A stretch of 64,000 bases of DNA from an uncultured Lachnospiraceae bacterium (lineage in GTDB: Bacteria; Bacillota; Clostridia; Lachnospirales; Lachnospiraceae). The notes beneath the pieces are model-generated. The model did no database searches, was not told the DNA's origin, and saw only the letters and a program-made list of their open reading frames with translations. Every line of letters starts with the position of its first letter. Within the stretch, counting starts at the first letter, position 1. Of the stretch, positions 8,278 through 16,461 are shown piece by piece. The position numbers and the translations under genes were made by a program. Location: NCBI GenBank assembly GCA_910584915.1, contig CAJUDM010000006.1, positions 62,001 to 126,000 on the forward strand, in the 5' to 3' direction.

Positions 8278-11140
8278 CAGAATAAAAGATAAGATACTGA
8301 ATATGGTGCTCTCGAGAGAGTTTGCACTGATCGTTGCCGCTTTCCTCTGCGGAGGCGTTCTGATCCACCGGCTTTTTACGCTGCAGATCGTGGAGGGGGC
8401 TTCCTATCTGGAGAATTTCCAGCTCACGATCAGAAAAGAGCGTTCCATCTCGGCTGCCAGGGGCAACATTTACGACAGAAACGGCAGGCTTTTAGCCTAC
8501 AATGAGCTGGCTTATTCCGTGACCATTGAAGATGTATATGAATCCGGCAGGATGAAAAACAGAAATATCAACGATACCATCTGTAAGGTGATCCACATGA
8601 TCGAAGGAAGCGGCGATGAGGTGATCAGTGACTTTGATATCTACCTGGATCCAGCCGGCAATTATCAGTACAACGTGAGCGACAATACGCTGTTACGTTT
8701 CCTGGCGGATGTGTACGGCAGGACGACGATCGATAAACTGGAGTACAAGGAGAAGACCGCTTCCCCCGATGATGTCATCGAGTATCTGTGCAGTTCGGAC
8801 AGATACGGGGTGGGCACCTACACGGAGGCAGAGGACGGAACGGTGGAGTTTACGCCCTGTGAAGGGTATACAAAGGATGAGATCTTAAAGATCCTGACCA
8901 TCCGCTTCGCGCTCTCCTCCAACAGTTACCAGAAATATATTGCCACCACCATCGCCACGGATGTGAATGAGAAGACTGTGGCTGTGGTCAGTGAAAATAT
9001 ACAGTATCTGGACGGCGTCAGCATCGCGGAGGATACGATCAGGAAGTATGTGAACAGTGTCTATTTCAGCCATATCATCGGCTATACCGGCAAGATTCCC
9101 TCGGAGCGCCTTGCGGAGTATACCAGCCGGGATGCCACTTACTCGCTGAACGACCAGGTTGGTGTGGCAGGCATAGAAGCCTCCATGGAAGAAGTGCTCC
9201 GGGGCAGAAAAGGCTCCGAGGTCATATATGTGGACAGTTTCGGAAAGGTCATCGAATCCACTGACTATGTGGAATCCACAGCGGGAAACGATATCTACCT
9301 GACACTGGATACGGAGCTGCAGTCTGCCGCCTACAATATACTGGAACAGAAGATCGCGGGGATCCTGGTCTCCCGCATCCGCAATATAAAAGAGTATATA
9401 CCAAAAGAAAATGCAGGCAGTTCGTCTATCCTGATCGCCATATATGATGTGTATAACACACTGATCGAAAACAGCATTATCGATGTCTCCCATTTTACGG
9501 AGAGTGACGCCAGAGAGACGGAGCAGGCTGTCGCAGGGAAATATAAACTGCAGAAGGCCGAAGTCCTCGAGAAACTCAGGGAGGAACTGCTTGTCACAAA
9601 GACACCCTACGATCAGCTTTCCACCGAGTATCAGGTATACATGCTGTATATCGTGTCTCTTCTCGGAGATAACAGTATCCTTTTGACGGATGAGATAGAT
9701 GAGGCGGACGAAGTCTATCAGGCGTGGCGGAAAGATGAGAATATTCCGTTGGAAGAGTATCTTCGGCATTGCATCGCCAAACGATGGATCGATGTGACAA
9801 AGCTGGATATCGAGAACGACTATGCGGATTCCGGAGAAGTCTATAAAACGCTCGTCGACTACGTGCTGAAGAAGCTGGAGACAGACTCCACTTTTGAAAA
9901 ACGGATCTATCGTTATATGATCAAAAACGATCTGGTAACCGGCAAGGAGATCTGTCAGATCCTCTGTGAGCAGAAGATCGTGGAAGTCGATTCCGATGTG
10001 GAGAGCAGGCTTTTTAGCGGCGGGATCACAGCCTACCAGTTTATGCTGGACCGGATCACGGATCTGGATATCACTCCCGCCCAGCTGGCGCTTGAGCCCT
10101 GTTCCGGTTCCATGGTCGTGACCGATGTCAATACGGGAGATACGCTGGCGCTTGTCTCCTACCCGGGGTATGATACAAACCGTCTGGCAAATTCCATCGA
10201 CGCGGAATACTATGCCAAGCTGATGAATGACGAGGCGCGCCCGATGTACAGCCGTGCAACCCAGGAGAGGACGGCACCGGGTTCCACCTATAAAATGGTC
10301 TCCGCCACGGCCGGACTGATGGAGGGAGTCATCACCACCTCGACAACACTCGGATGCCAGGGGCCTTTTGACAAGATATCGCCACCGCCGCGCTGCCATA
10401 TATATCCGGGAGCGCACGGCACGCTTGGACTTTCCGGCGCGATACAGAGATCCTGCAATAACTATTTTTATGAGGTGGGCTACAGGCTCGGGACTTCAGG
10501 TAGTTCCTACAACAGTGAACGGGGCACGGACATGCTGGCAAAATATGCGGATATGTACGGCCTTTCCGAGACATCAGGACTGGAGCTGGAAGAGTCGGAC
10601 CCCAAACTGTCAACGGAGGACGCGGTGCGTTCCGCCATCGGTCAGGGCAACAACAACTATACCACGGCGCAGCTTGCGCGCTATGTGACTGCCGTCGCCA
10701 ACAGCGGAACATGCTTTGACCTGACGCTGATCGATAAGATCACGGACAAGAACGGAAACCTTTTAGACGACCGCAGCGCCCAGGTGAGAAACCGGATCGA
10801 GATGGATCAGAGCTACTGGGATACGATCCATACAGGAATGCGCGGCGTGGTGGAAAATATGGCTTACTACGCGGATGTGGGCGTGAATGTGGCGGGCAAG
10901 ACAGGAACCGCGGAGCAGTCCGAGAGACATCCGAACCATGCGCTGTTTGTCAGCTATGCGCCCTATGAAAATCCGGAAATTTCCGTCACGGTCCGCATTG
11001 CAAACGGGTACTCTTCTTCCTACGCCGCACAGACGGCAAAGGATTTCTATGTATATTACTATAAACTGGACGATGAGGAGAATATTCTCACCGGACAGGC
11101 TACGGAAAGTATGGGAAATACCGCCATACAGGGAGATTAA
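8246..11140 (+). CDS. mrdA: Penicillin-binding protein 2 (class B transpeptidase) with large insert
   Basis: 964 residues, roughly 250-300 more than usual. After a short cytoplasmic tail and a membrane helix (~25-43) comes the pedestal domain (ARGNIYDRNGRLLAYN at 71-86). The transpeptidase domain has all three motifs: S680-TYK, S736-CN and K885-TG. This enzyme cross-links peptidoglycan during elongation with RodA and MreC/D. Between TLDTELQ (353-359) and GSMVVTDVNTGDTLALVS (from 621) lies a ~260-residue, charged, mostly helical insert absent from model PBP2s. The start overlaps mreD and lacks a strong ribosome site, so an ATG at 8303 is an alternative. Confidence 0.92.
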   Translation: MKTGAKQILFDRIKDKILNMVLSREFALIVAAFLCGGVLIHRLFTLQIVEGASYLENFQLTIRKERSISAARGNIYDRNGRLLAYNELAYSVTIEDVYESGRMKNRNINDTICKVIHMIEGSGDEVISDFDIYLDPAGNYQYNVSDNTLLRFLADVYGRTTIDKLEYKEKTASPDDVIEYLCSSDRYGVGTYTEAEDGTVEFTPCEGYTKDEILKILTIRFALSSNSYQKYIATTIATDVNEKTVAVVSENIQYLDGVSIAEDTIRKYVNSVYFSHIIGYTGKIPSERLAEYTSRDATYSLNDQVGVAGIEASMEEVLRGRKGSEVIYVDSFGKVIESTDYVESTAGNDIYLTLDTELQSAAYNILEQKIAGILVSRIRNIKEYIPKENAGSSSILIAIYDVYNTLIENSIIDVSHFTESDARETEQAVAGKYKLQKAEVLEKLREELLVTKTPYDQLSTEYQVYMLYIVSLLGDNSILLTDEIDEADEVYQAWRKDENIPLEEYLRHCIAKRWIDVTKLDIENDYADSGEVYKTLVDYVLKKLETDSTFEKRIYRYMIKNDLVTGKEICQILCEQKIVEVDSDVESRLFSGGITAYQFMLDRITDLDITPAQLALEPCSGSMVVTDVNTGDTLALVSYPGYDTNRLANSIDAEYYAKLMNDEARPMYSRATQERTAPGSTYKMVSATAGLMEGVITTSTTLGCQGPFDKISPPPRCHIYPGAHGTLGLSGAIQRSCNNYFYEVGYRLGTSGSSYNSERGTDMLAKYADMYGLSETSGLELEESDPKLSTEDAVRSAIGQGNNNYTTAQLARYVTAVANSGTCFDLTLIDKITDKNGNLLDDRSAQVRNRIEMDQSYWDTIHTGMRGVVENMAYYADVGVNVAGKTGTAEQSERHPNHALFVSYAPYENPEISVTVRIANGYSSSYAAQTAKDFYVYYYKLDDEENILTGQATESMGNTAIQGD

Positions 11141-11158
11141 CAACAAGGGGAGATACAA

Positions 11159-11878
11159 ATGAGGGTGCGTTCCTTTACACTCAAAAGTTATCCGCGCGGG
11201 CTGGCGCTTCATATCAGGCCGGAAGCGGAGATGGAGATACTGCTCTCAGAGCTTGGAGAAAAATTTCGAAATTCCCGACAGTTTTTCGGGAATGCACAGG
11301 TGGGGCTTGCCCTCACCGGAAAACAGCTGACAGAGGAGGAGGAAGAAACTGTCCTGAATGTGATCGAGGAAAACTCCGATCTGCAGATCATCTGCCTGAT
11401 CGGAGAAGATGAAAAGATCCGTTATCTGCTGGACGAGGCTTTCGAGGAAGAAAATCCCTCCGGGGACGAGCAGGGCGCGGATGGACAGTTTTACCGCGGC
11501 ACTCTGAAGAAAGGGCAGAGTTTTGAAACCGAACATTCCGTCATCATACTGGGGGACGTCAATCCGGGAGCGAAAGTTTTTTCCTGCCGGGATGTGATCG
11601 TACTCGGGGCGCTTCTCGGGGAGGCACATGCCGGAATGGGATCAGAAGATGGAGACGGGCATTTCGTGTGCGCGCTGGAGTTCTCTCCGGAAAAGCTGAA
11701 GATCGGCTCCTATAAATATAAAAAGAAACCGGAAAAGCGTTTATGGCCGGATTCTTATAAAAAATTACCAAAGATGGCAGCCCTGCAGGGGGATGAGATC
11801 ATCGTAAAACCTGTCACAAAAGAATTACTGGGCCGGATTACCGGTGGAGAGAATGACTCAAATGGTCAATATGGTTGA
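11159..11878 (+). CDS. minC: Septum site-determining protein MinC
   Basis: 239 residues. The C-terminal beta-helix domain is clear: VIILGDVNPGAKVFSCRDVIVLGALLGEAHAGM. The N-terminal part matches the MinC_N fold weakly. MinC blocks FtsZ assembly away from midcell and is recruited to the membrane by MinD, encoded next. The start follows AAGGGGAGA. The gap to minD is 78 bases and holds a small alternative-hairpin region. Confidence 0.9.
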   Translation: MRVRSFTLKSYPRGLALHIRPEAEMEILLSELGEKFRNSRQFFGNAQVGLALTGKQLTEEEEETVLNVIEENSDLQIICLIGEDEKIRYLLDEAFEEENPSGDEQGADGQFYRGTLKKGQSFETEHSVIILGDVNPGAKVFSCRDVIVLGALLGEAHAGMGSEDGDGHFVCALEFSPEKLKIGSYKYKKKPEKRLWPDSYKKLPKMAALQGDEIIVKPVTKELLGRITGGENDSNGQYG

Positions 11879-11891
11879 CTATAATAGTCAA
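11865..11891 (+). repeat. Mutually exclusive hairpins at the minC stop
   Basis: A perfect 8+1+8 palindrome (TTGACTATAATAGTCAA, 11875-11891) covers the minC stop codon. Its left arm can instead pair with GTCAA at 11865-11869. The two stems cannot form together. There is no T-run. A role in translation or mRNA processing between minC and minD is only inferred. Confidence 0.4.
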
Positions 11892-11956
11892 GAGGAAAAG
11901 GACGGCCGGGGCCCAGAGGACGACAAAATCACGGAACAGAAAGTGAGGTAGCGTAT

Positions 11957-12748
11957 ATGAGTGAAGTAATTGTCGTCACATCAGGGAAAGGCGGTGTTGG
12001 AAAGACCACAACATGCGCAAACGTAGGTACAGGTCTTGCAAAACTGGGAAAGAAGGTACTGCTGATCGACACGGATATCGGGCTTCGAAACCTGGATGTG
12101 GTCATGGGGCTTGAGAACCGGATCGTCTATAATCTGGTGGATGTGGCGGAAGGAAAATGCCGCGCGAAACAGGCGATGATCAAAGATAAGCGGCATCCGG
12201 GCTTATGCCTTTTACCTTCCGCCCAGACGAGAGATAAGTCGGCGGTGAAACCGGAGCAGATGGTAAAACTGATCGACCAGCTGAAAAACCAGTTCGATTA
12301 CATTATACTGGACTGCCCGGCAGGGATCGAGCAGGGCTTTAAAAATGCCATAGCCGGAGCGAACAGGGCGCTTGTCGTCACAACGCCGGAGGTATCCGCC
12401 ATCAGGGACGCGGACAGGATCATCGGGCTGTTGGAGGCGAACTGCTTCGAAAAAATCGACCTTGTGATCAACAGGCTCCGCTACGATCTGGTAAAGCGCG
12501 GGGATATGATGTCCTCCGCTGACGTAGTTGACATATTATCCATCCCGCTGATCGGCATCGTACCGGATGATGAGAGTGTGGTGATCTCCACCAACCAGGG
12601 CGAACCTGTTGTGGGAAATTCCACCATGGCAGGAGAGGCTTACCGGAATATCTGTCACCGGGTTCTCGGCGAGGAGGTTCCTTTTATCGAATTTGAAAAA
12701 GGATTTTCCTTCTGGACAAAGGTGACCGGGATATTCAGGAAAAATTAG
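11957..12748 (+). CDS. minD: Septum site-determining ATPase MinD
   Basis: 263 residues. The deviant Walker A motif SGKGGVGKTT (residues ~9-18) and the switch LIDTDIGLRNLDVVMGLE are diagnostic of MinD in the ParA/Mrp ATPase group. The protein ends in an amphipathic helix (FSFWTKVTGIFRKN) that binds the membrane. MinD recruits MinC and is displaced by MinE. It lies between minC and minE, with GTGAGG upstream of the ATG. Confidence 0.96.
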   Translation: MSEVIVVTSGKGGVGKTTTCANVGTGLAKLGKKVLLIDTDIGLRNLDVVMGLENRIVYNLVDVAEGKCRAKQAMIKDKRHPGLCLLPSAQTRDKSAVKPEQMVKLIDQLKNQFDYIILDCPAGIEQGFKNAIAGANRALVVTTPEVSAIRDADRIIGLLEANCFEKIDLVINRLRYDLVKRGDMMSSADVVDILSIPLIGIVPDDESVVISTNQGEPVVGNSTMAGEAYRNICHRVLGEEVPFIEFEKGFSFWTKVTGIFRKN

Positions 12749-12763
12749 AGAGGGGGGATGACA

Positions 12764-13045
12764 ATGAAGCTGCATCGATTTTTTCAGAAAAAAAGTTCCG
12801 GCAGCATTGCGAGGGATCGGCTGAAGATTCTGCTGATCTCCGACAGGGTGAACTGTTCGCCGGAGATGATGAATATGATAAAAAATGATATTGCGGGAGT
12901 GATATCACGCTACATGAAGATAGACGAGGAGAGCATGGAAGTTCAGATCACGAAAAAGAACAGTATGGGAGGGGCGAGAAAATCACCGTTTCTGTATGTA
13001 AATATTCCGATCCTGGATCTGTCCTCCGCCCCCCTGGGAAAGTGA
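12764..13045 (+). CDS. minE: Cell division topological specificity factor MinE
   Basis: 93 residues from ATG 12764. An upstream ATG at 12758 directly abuts the GGGGGG ribosome site, so 12764, six bases further on, is preferred. The N-terminal amphipathic segment (MKLHRFFQKK) and RDRLKILLISDR match the MinD-binding part of MinE, and the C-terminal half the dimer domain. MinE stimulates the MinD ATPase; its presence points to an oscillating Min system, whereas Bacillus lacks MinE and uses DivIVA/MinJ. Confidence 0.92.
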   Translation: MKLHRFFQKKSSGSIARDRLKILLISDRVNCSPEMMNMIKNDIAGVISRYMKIDEESMEVQITKKNSMGGARKSPFLYVNIPILDLSSAPLGK

Positions 13046-13079
13046 AATACCCCGCAGGAGTAAACGACAGAGGATATAT

Positions 13080-14204
13080 ATGTTTAAACAGCATGGAATA
13101 CGCGGATTTATTAAAGATTATGATTTTAAACTGATCATTCTGGTTGTTCTGCTGACGGTGCTTGGCATTTTCACGATCGGGAGTGCCAAGCAGTCAGTCC
13201 AGGGCAGGCAGATCATGGGGATGGCTCTCGGGCTCATTGTGATGACGGTGGTATCTTTTATAGACTACCATTTCATCCTGAAATTTTATCAGCTTGTCTA
13301 TATCGGCAACCTTGTCCTGCTTGCAATGGTCATATTTATGGGAGATGACGCCGGCGGTGCCCAGAGATGGCTGGAAATAGGCGGAATTCGCTTTCAACCT
13401 TCAGAACTGGCTAAAATCTTGTTGATTTTATTCTTCGCACAGTATATTATGTTAAATAAGGAGAGATTAAACAGCTTTGGTATTATCCTGTTGTCCCTGC
13501 TGTTGATCTGCGTCCCTATGGTGATGGTGTTAAAGGAAGATCTCTCGACCACGATCATGATCGGCATTTTATTCTGCGTCATGATGTATATCGGAGGTTT
13601 AAGCTACAAGCTGATCCTTGCCGTGCTGGCTGTTACAGTCCCGGTATCGGTCATCTTTCTGACACTGGTCATCCAGCCGGACCAGGAGATATTAAAAGAT
13701 TATCAGCAGAAGCGTATCCTTGCGTGGCTTTATCCGGATGAATACAAGGATACGGAAGCCTACCAGCAGAATAATTCCATGATGGCGATCGGTTCCGGGC
13801 AGCTGCTTGGCAAGGGCTACAACAACAATGAGATCGGTTCTGTCAAGAATGGAAATTTTATTTCAGAGGCCCAGACAGATTTTATTTTCGCTGTCGTCGG
13901 AGAGGAATGGGGATTTCTGGGAAGCTGTACGATCGTGATCCTTGAGTTCCTGATTGCACTGGAATGTGCTTTGATCGGATGGAAAGCCAGGGATATGGCT
14001 GGACATGTGATAGCCGGCGGAGTTGCCGGCCTGGTCTGTTTTCAAAGTTTTATCAATATGGGGGTTGCAACCGGGCTGGTTCCAAATACAGGACTTCCGC
14101 TGCCGTTTGTGAGTTACGGACTTACTTCTCTTGTCAGCCTGTATCTGGGGATAGGGTTGGTCCTTAATGTGAGATGGGTGAGCCGCAGGGCAAGGAACGA
14201 CTGA
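13080..14204 (+). CDS. rodA: RodA/FtsW-type peptidoglycan glycosyltransferase (SEDS)
   Basis: 374 residues with about ten membrane helices. SEDS landmarks are visible: GGAQRWLEIGGIRFQPSELAK, the large extracellular loop with NNSMMAIGSGQLLGKG and NFISEAQTDFIFAVVGEEWGF, and GLPLPFVSYGLTSL at the end. RodA polymerises lipid II with its partner PBP2 encoded in the same block, so this copy most likely acts in elongation. It follows minE after 34 bases. Confidence 0.92.
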   Translation: MFKQHGIRGFIKDYDFKLIILVVLLTVLGIFTIGSAKQSVQGRQIMGMALGLIVMTVVSFIDYHFILKFYQLVYIGNLVLLAMVIFMGDDAGGAQRWLEIGGIRFQPSELAKILLILFFAQYIMLNKERLNSFGIILLSLLLICVPMVMVLKEDLSTTIMIGILFCVMMYIGGLSYKLILAVLAVTVPVSVIFLTLVIQPDQEILKDYQQKRILAWLYPDEYKDTEAYQQNNSMMAIGSGQLLGKGYNNNEIGSVKNGNFISEAQTDFIFAVVGEEWGFLGSCTIVILEFLIALECALIGWKARDMAGHVIAGGVAGLVCFQSFINMGVATGLVPNTGLPLPFVSYGLTSLVSLYLGIGLVLNVRWVSRRARND

Positions 14205-14259
14205 AATGTTGCCAATTGACAGAAAATTTTTAGCATTAAAGAAGAGGTGAGAAGGAATC

Positions 14260-14655
14260 ATGAATATTGCATTGATTGCGCACGATGCAAAAAAGAAGCT
14301 GATGCAGAATTTCTGCATCGCTTACAGGGGTATTTTAAGCAAAAACGATCTGTTTGCCACAGGGACGACGGGCAGGCTGATCGAGGAGGTTACAAACCTG
14401 AATGTGCACAAGTATCTGGCGGGACATCTGGGTGGAGAACAGCAGATGGGCGCGGATATCGAGCACAATCAGATCGATCTGGTCATTTTCCTGCGGGACC
14501 CGCTGACATCGAAGTCCCACGAGCCGGATGTGAACAATGTTGTCAGGCTGTGCGATACGCACAATATCCCGCTTGCCACAAACCTCGCATCGGCTGAACT
14601 TTTGGTGAAGGCACTTGACAGAGGAGATTTAGAGTGGCGTGAGATGTACAAGTAA
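14260..14655 (+). CDS. mgsA: Methylglyoxal synthase
   Basis: 131 residues, the usual length. MNIALIAHDAKKKLM at the N-terminus, TGTTG (phosphate-binding), GGEQQMGADI and the catalytic-aspartate motif DLVIFLRDPL identify the enzyme, which converts dihydroxyacetone phosphate to methylglyoxal and phosphate as a glycolytic overflow. GAGGTGAGAAGG lies upstream. The 3' end overlaps the next gene by 17 bases. Confidence 0.95.
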   Translation: MNIALIAHDAKKKLMQNFCIAYRGILSKNDLFATGTTGRLIEEVTNLNVHKYLAGHLGGEQQMGADIEHNQIDLVIFLRDPLTSKSHEPDVNNVVRLCDTHNIPLATNLASAELLVKALDRGDLEWREMYK

Positions 14656-15637
14656 AAAAACGGGCTCAAAGATCCGGAAAATCCTGGCTGCAGGCTGTAT
14701 TTGTCTGTGCATTCCCGCTCTGGCCGGCTGTGGAAGCGGCAGTTATGCGATGCCCTACGACGCATATTCTGTAAACAGTAGTTTCACGGTCCTCAGCGCG
14801 GACCAGGCGGGAAGAGCAGGGACTTTTGCGGCGGATCTCTGCATTGCCAACGAAAACTACAATGAAAGTGCGGCAGATCTGTCGGAAGCGGAAGCGGCGG
14901 GACTGTTTTCTCTGGGGGACAGCCGGACATTGTATGCAAAAAATGTCCATGAAAGGCTTTATCCCGCATCGCTTACAAAAGTTATGACAGCGCTTGTGGC
15001 TTTGAAAAACGGAAACAGAGAAGATGTCCTGACGGCTTCCGCCAACGTGAAGATCACCGAATCAGGCGCAACGCTGTCGGGTTTAAAACCGGGAGACAAG
15101 ATGACCCTGGACCAGGCTCTCCGTATACTGCTCATTCAGTCCGCAAACGATGTGGCAGTTATGATAGCGGAGCATTACGGCGGAACTGTGGAACATTTCT
15201 GTGAGATGATGAACGAGGAGGCAAAGTCTATCGGCGCAACAAACTGTAATTTTGCCAATCCTCACGGACTGACCGATGAAAATCATTATATTACTGCCTA
15301 CGATATGTATCTGATCTTTAATGAAGCCTGTAAGTATGAGCTTTTTAAAGAGATCATCGGTATGTCTTCTTATACGACGGTTTATTTTGATGCGGGCGGA
15401 GGGGAAGTATCCTTTGAAAAGCCCTCCACAAACTGGTATTTCAACGGAGAAGCTACAGCTCCTGCAGGGATCACCGTACTTGGCGGAAAGACCGGCACCA
15501 CCAGTGCCGCCAGAAACTGCCTTGTACTGTTATCCAGTGATACATCCGGGAAATCCTACATTTCCGTGATCCTGAAATCGGAGGAACGCGGGATCATGTA
15601 TACGGAAATGACGGACCTGTTAGGTATTATCCAGTAA
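14639..15637 (+). CDS. dacF: D-alanyl-D-alanine carboxypeptidase, lipoprotein form (DacF-like)
   Basis: 332 residues from a GTG start within the end of mgsA; GAGGAG lies 12 bases upstream. A basic tail, hydrophobic stretch and lipobox ALAGC (C31) predict a lipid-anchored protein. The penicilloyl serine transferase motifs are S111-LTK, S168-AN and K284-TG. The enzyme trims the terminal D-alanine from peptidoglycan pentapeptides. Most homologues are instead held by a C-terminal amphipathic helix; this one appears to end after the catalytic domain, consistent with lipid anchoring. Confidence 0.88.
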   Translation: MRCTSKKTGSKIRKILAAGCICLCIPALAGCGSGSYAMPYDAYSVNSSFTVLSADQAGRAGTFAADLCIANENYNESAADLSEAEAAGLFSLGDSRTLYAKNVHERLYPASLTKVMTALVALKNGNREDVLTASANVKITESGATLSGLKPGDKMTLDQALRILLIQSANDVAVMIAEHYGGTVEHFCEMMNEEAKSIGATNCNFANPHGLTDENHYITAYDMYLIFNEACKYELFKEIIGMSSYTTVYFDAGGGEVSFEKPSTNWYFNGEATAPAGITVLGGKTGTTSAARNCLVLLSSDTSGKSYISVILKSEERGIMYTEMTDLLGIIQ

Positions 15638-15672
15638 CAGGCAGGCCGAAAAGCCGAACTGCCATGTTATTT

Positions 15673-15704
15673 GCAACAGTGAGGCCCAAGGGCTGAGTTG
15701 TTGC
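15673..15704 (+). other. Hairpin in dacF 3' region
   Basis: GCAACA (15673-15678) pairs with TGTTGC (15699-15704), with an inner GCCC/GGGC stem and an asymmetric internal loop. No T-run follows directly, so this may be an mRNA 3' structure or part of a composite terminator with the next hairpin. Confidence 0.4.
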
Positions 15705-15724
15705 GTGTTATCCAAAAATAAACA

Positions 15725-15762
15725 CAATACTTATTGTTTTTTTTGGCAGAATCACTTATAAT
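15725..15762 (+). promoter_or_regulatory. Terminator-like hairpin overlapping a promoter
   Basis: CAATA/TATTG (15725-15736) followed by eight T (15737-15744) resembles a weak intrinsic terminator for the upstream operon. The same bases supply a -35 box TTGTTT (15734-15739), 17 bp from TATAAT (15757-15762). Transcription from here would give the next gene a ~85-base leader containing a GCCG/CGGC hairpin. Confidence 0.6.
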
Positions 15763-15854
15763 GAAATCAGAATTTAGGACAGCCTATCGCGGACGACTAG
15801 TATCCCGCCGTTCCCGGCGGCTTCTAAAACTACTTACATCAGGAGGTTTTTTTA

Positions 15855-16274
15855 ATGGTTCAGTTAATCGTAGGAAGAAAAGGAAAAGGGAAAACAAAAC
15901 AGTTGCTGGATAAAGTAAATACCGAGATAAAGACAGCATCCGGCAACATTGCTTATCTTGACAAAAGTACGAAGCATATGTTTGAACTTAATAATAAAGT
16001 GAGGCTGATCAACGTATCCGAGTATATGATTTCTGATGCAGATGAGTTTATCGGATTTATCTGCGGTATCATTTCACAGGATCATGACCTGGAGCAGATG
16101 TATTTTGACAGCTTTTTAAAAATTGCGTGCCTTGAGGGAATGGATATCGAACCGGCGGTGAAAAAGCTGAAAGCTGTCAGTGAGAAGTTTGGCGTGCAGC
16201 TTATTCTGAGCGTTTCCCTGGATGAGCACGAATTACCCGAATCCTTGAAATCCAACGTGCTGGTGGCTTTATAA
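15855..16274 (+). CDS. Small P-loop NTPase-like protein of unknown function
   Basis: 139 residues. The only recognisable motif is Walker A, G7-RKGKGKT14 (pattern G....GKT), right at the N-terminus after one strand, as in kinases and P-loop ATPases. A possible second strand ends in VQLILSVSLDEHELP near residues 112-128, which may act as Walker B/sensor. No further domain is visible, so it is much shorter than standard ATPases. It has its own promoter, a strong AGGAGG site and its own terminator and lies among rod-shape and division genes, which suggests but does not prove a link to that process. Confidence 0.7.
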   Translation: MVQLIVGRKGKGKTKQLLDKVNTEIKTASGNIAYLDKSTKHMFELNNKVRLINVSEYMISDADEFIGFICGIISQDHDLEQMYFDSFLKIACLEGMDIEPAVKKLKAVSEKFGVQLILSVSLDEHELPESLKSNVLVAL

Positions 16275-16367
16275 TAGTGCGGATTTTTGTTCGCATCCCC
16301 GGGATTCACTCTGTGAACCCGAGACAACAGATAGTATAGACTTTTGATGAGATAAAAGGTTACATAG

Positions 16368-16393
16368 GCCTCGGAGATCTTCCGAGGCTTTTT
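16368..16393 (+). terminator. Rho-independent terminator after P-loop gene
   Basis: GCCTCGGA (16368-16375) and TCCGAGGC (16381-16388) form an eight-base stem with loop GATCT, followed by TTTTT. Confidence 0.85.
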
Positions 16394-16461
16394 AGTAGCG
16401 GTGTCACCGGGGCTGTCGCGGGACAGCACGGATATTCAGATGGTAAATGGAGGATATCATA

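Noticed and set aside
8885..10417. 510-codon minus-strand frame inside the PBP2 gene
   Set aside because: Opposite-strand shadow of a clearly coding gene with the three transpeptidase motifs on the plus strand.
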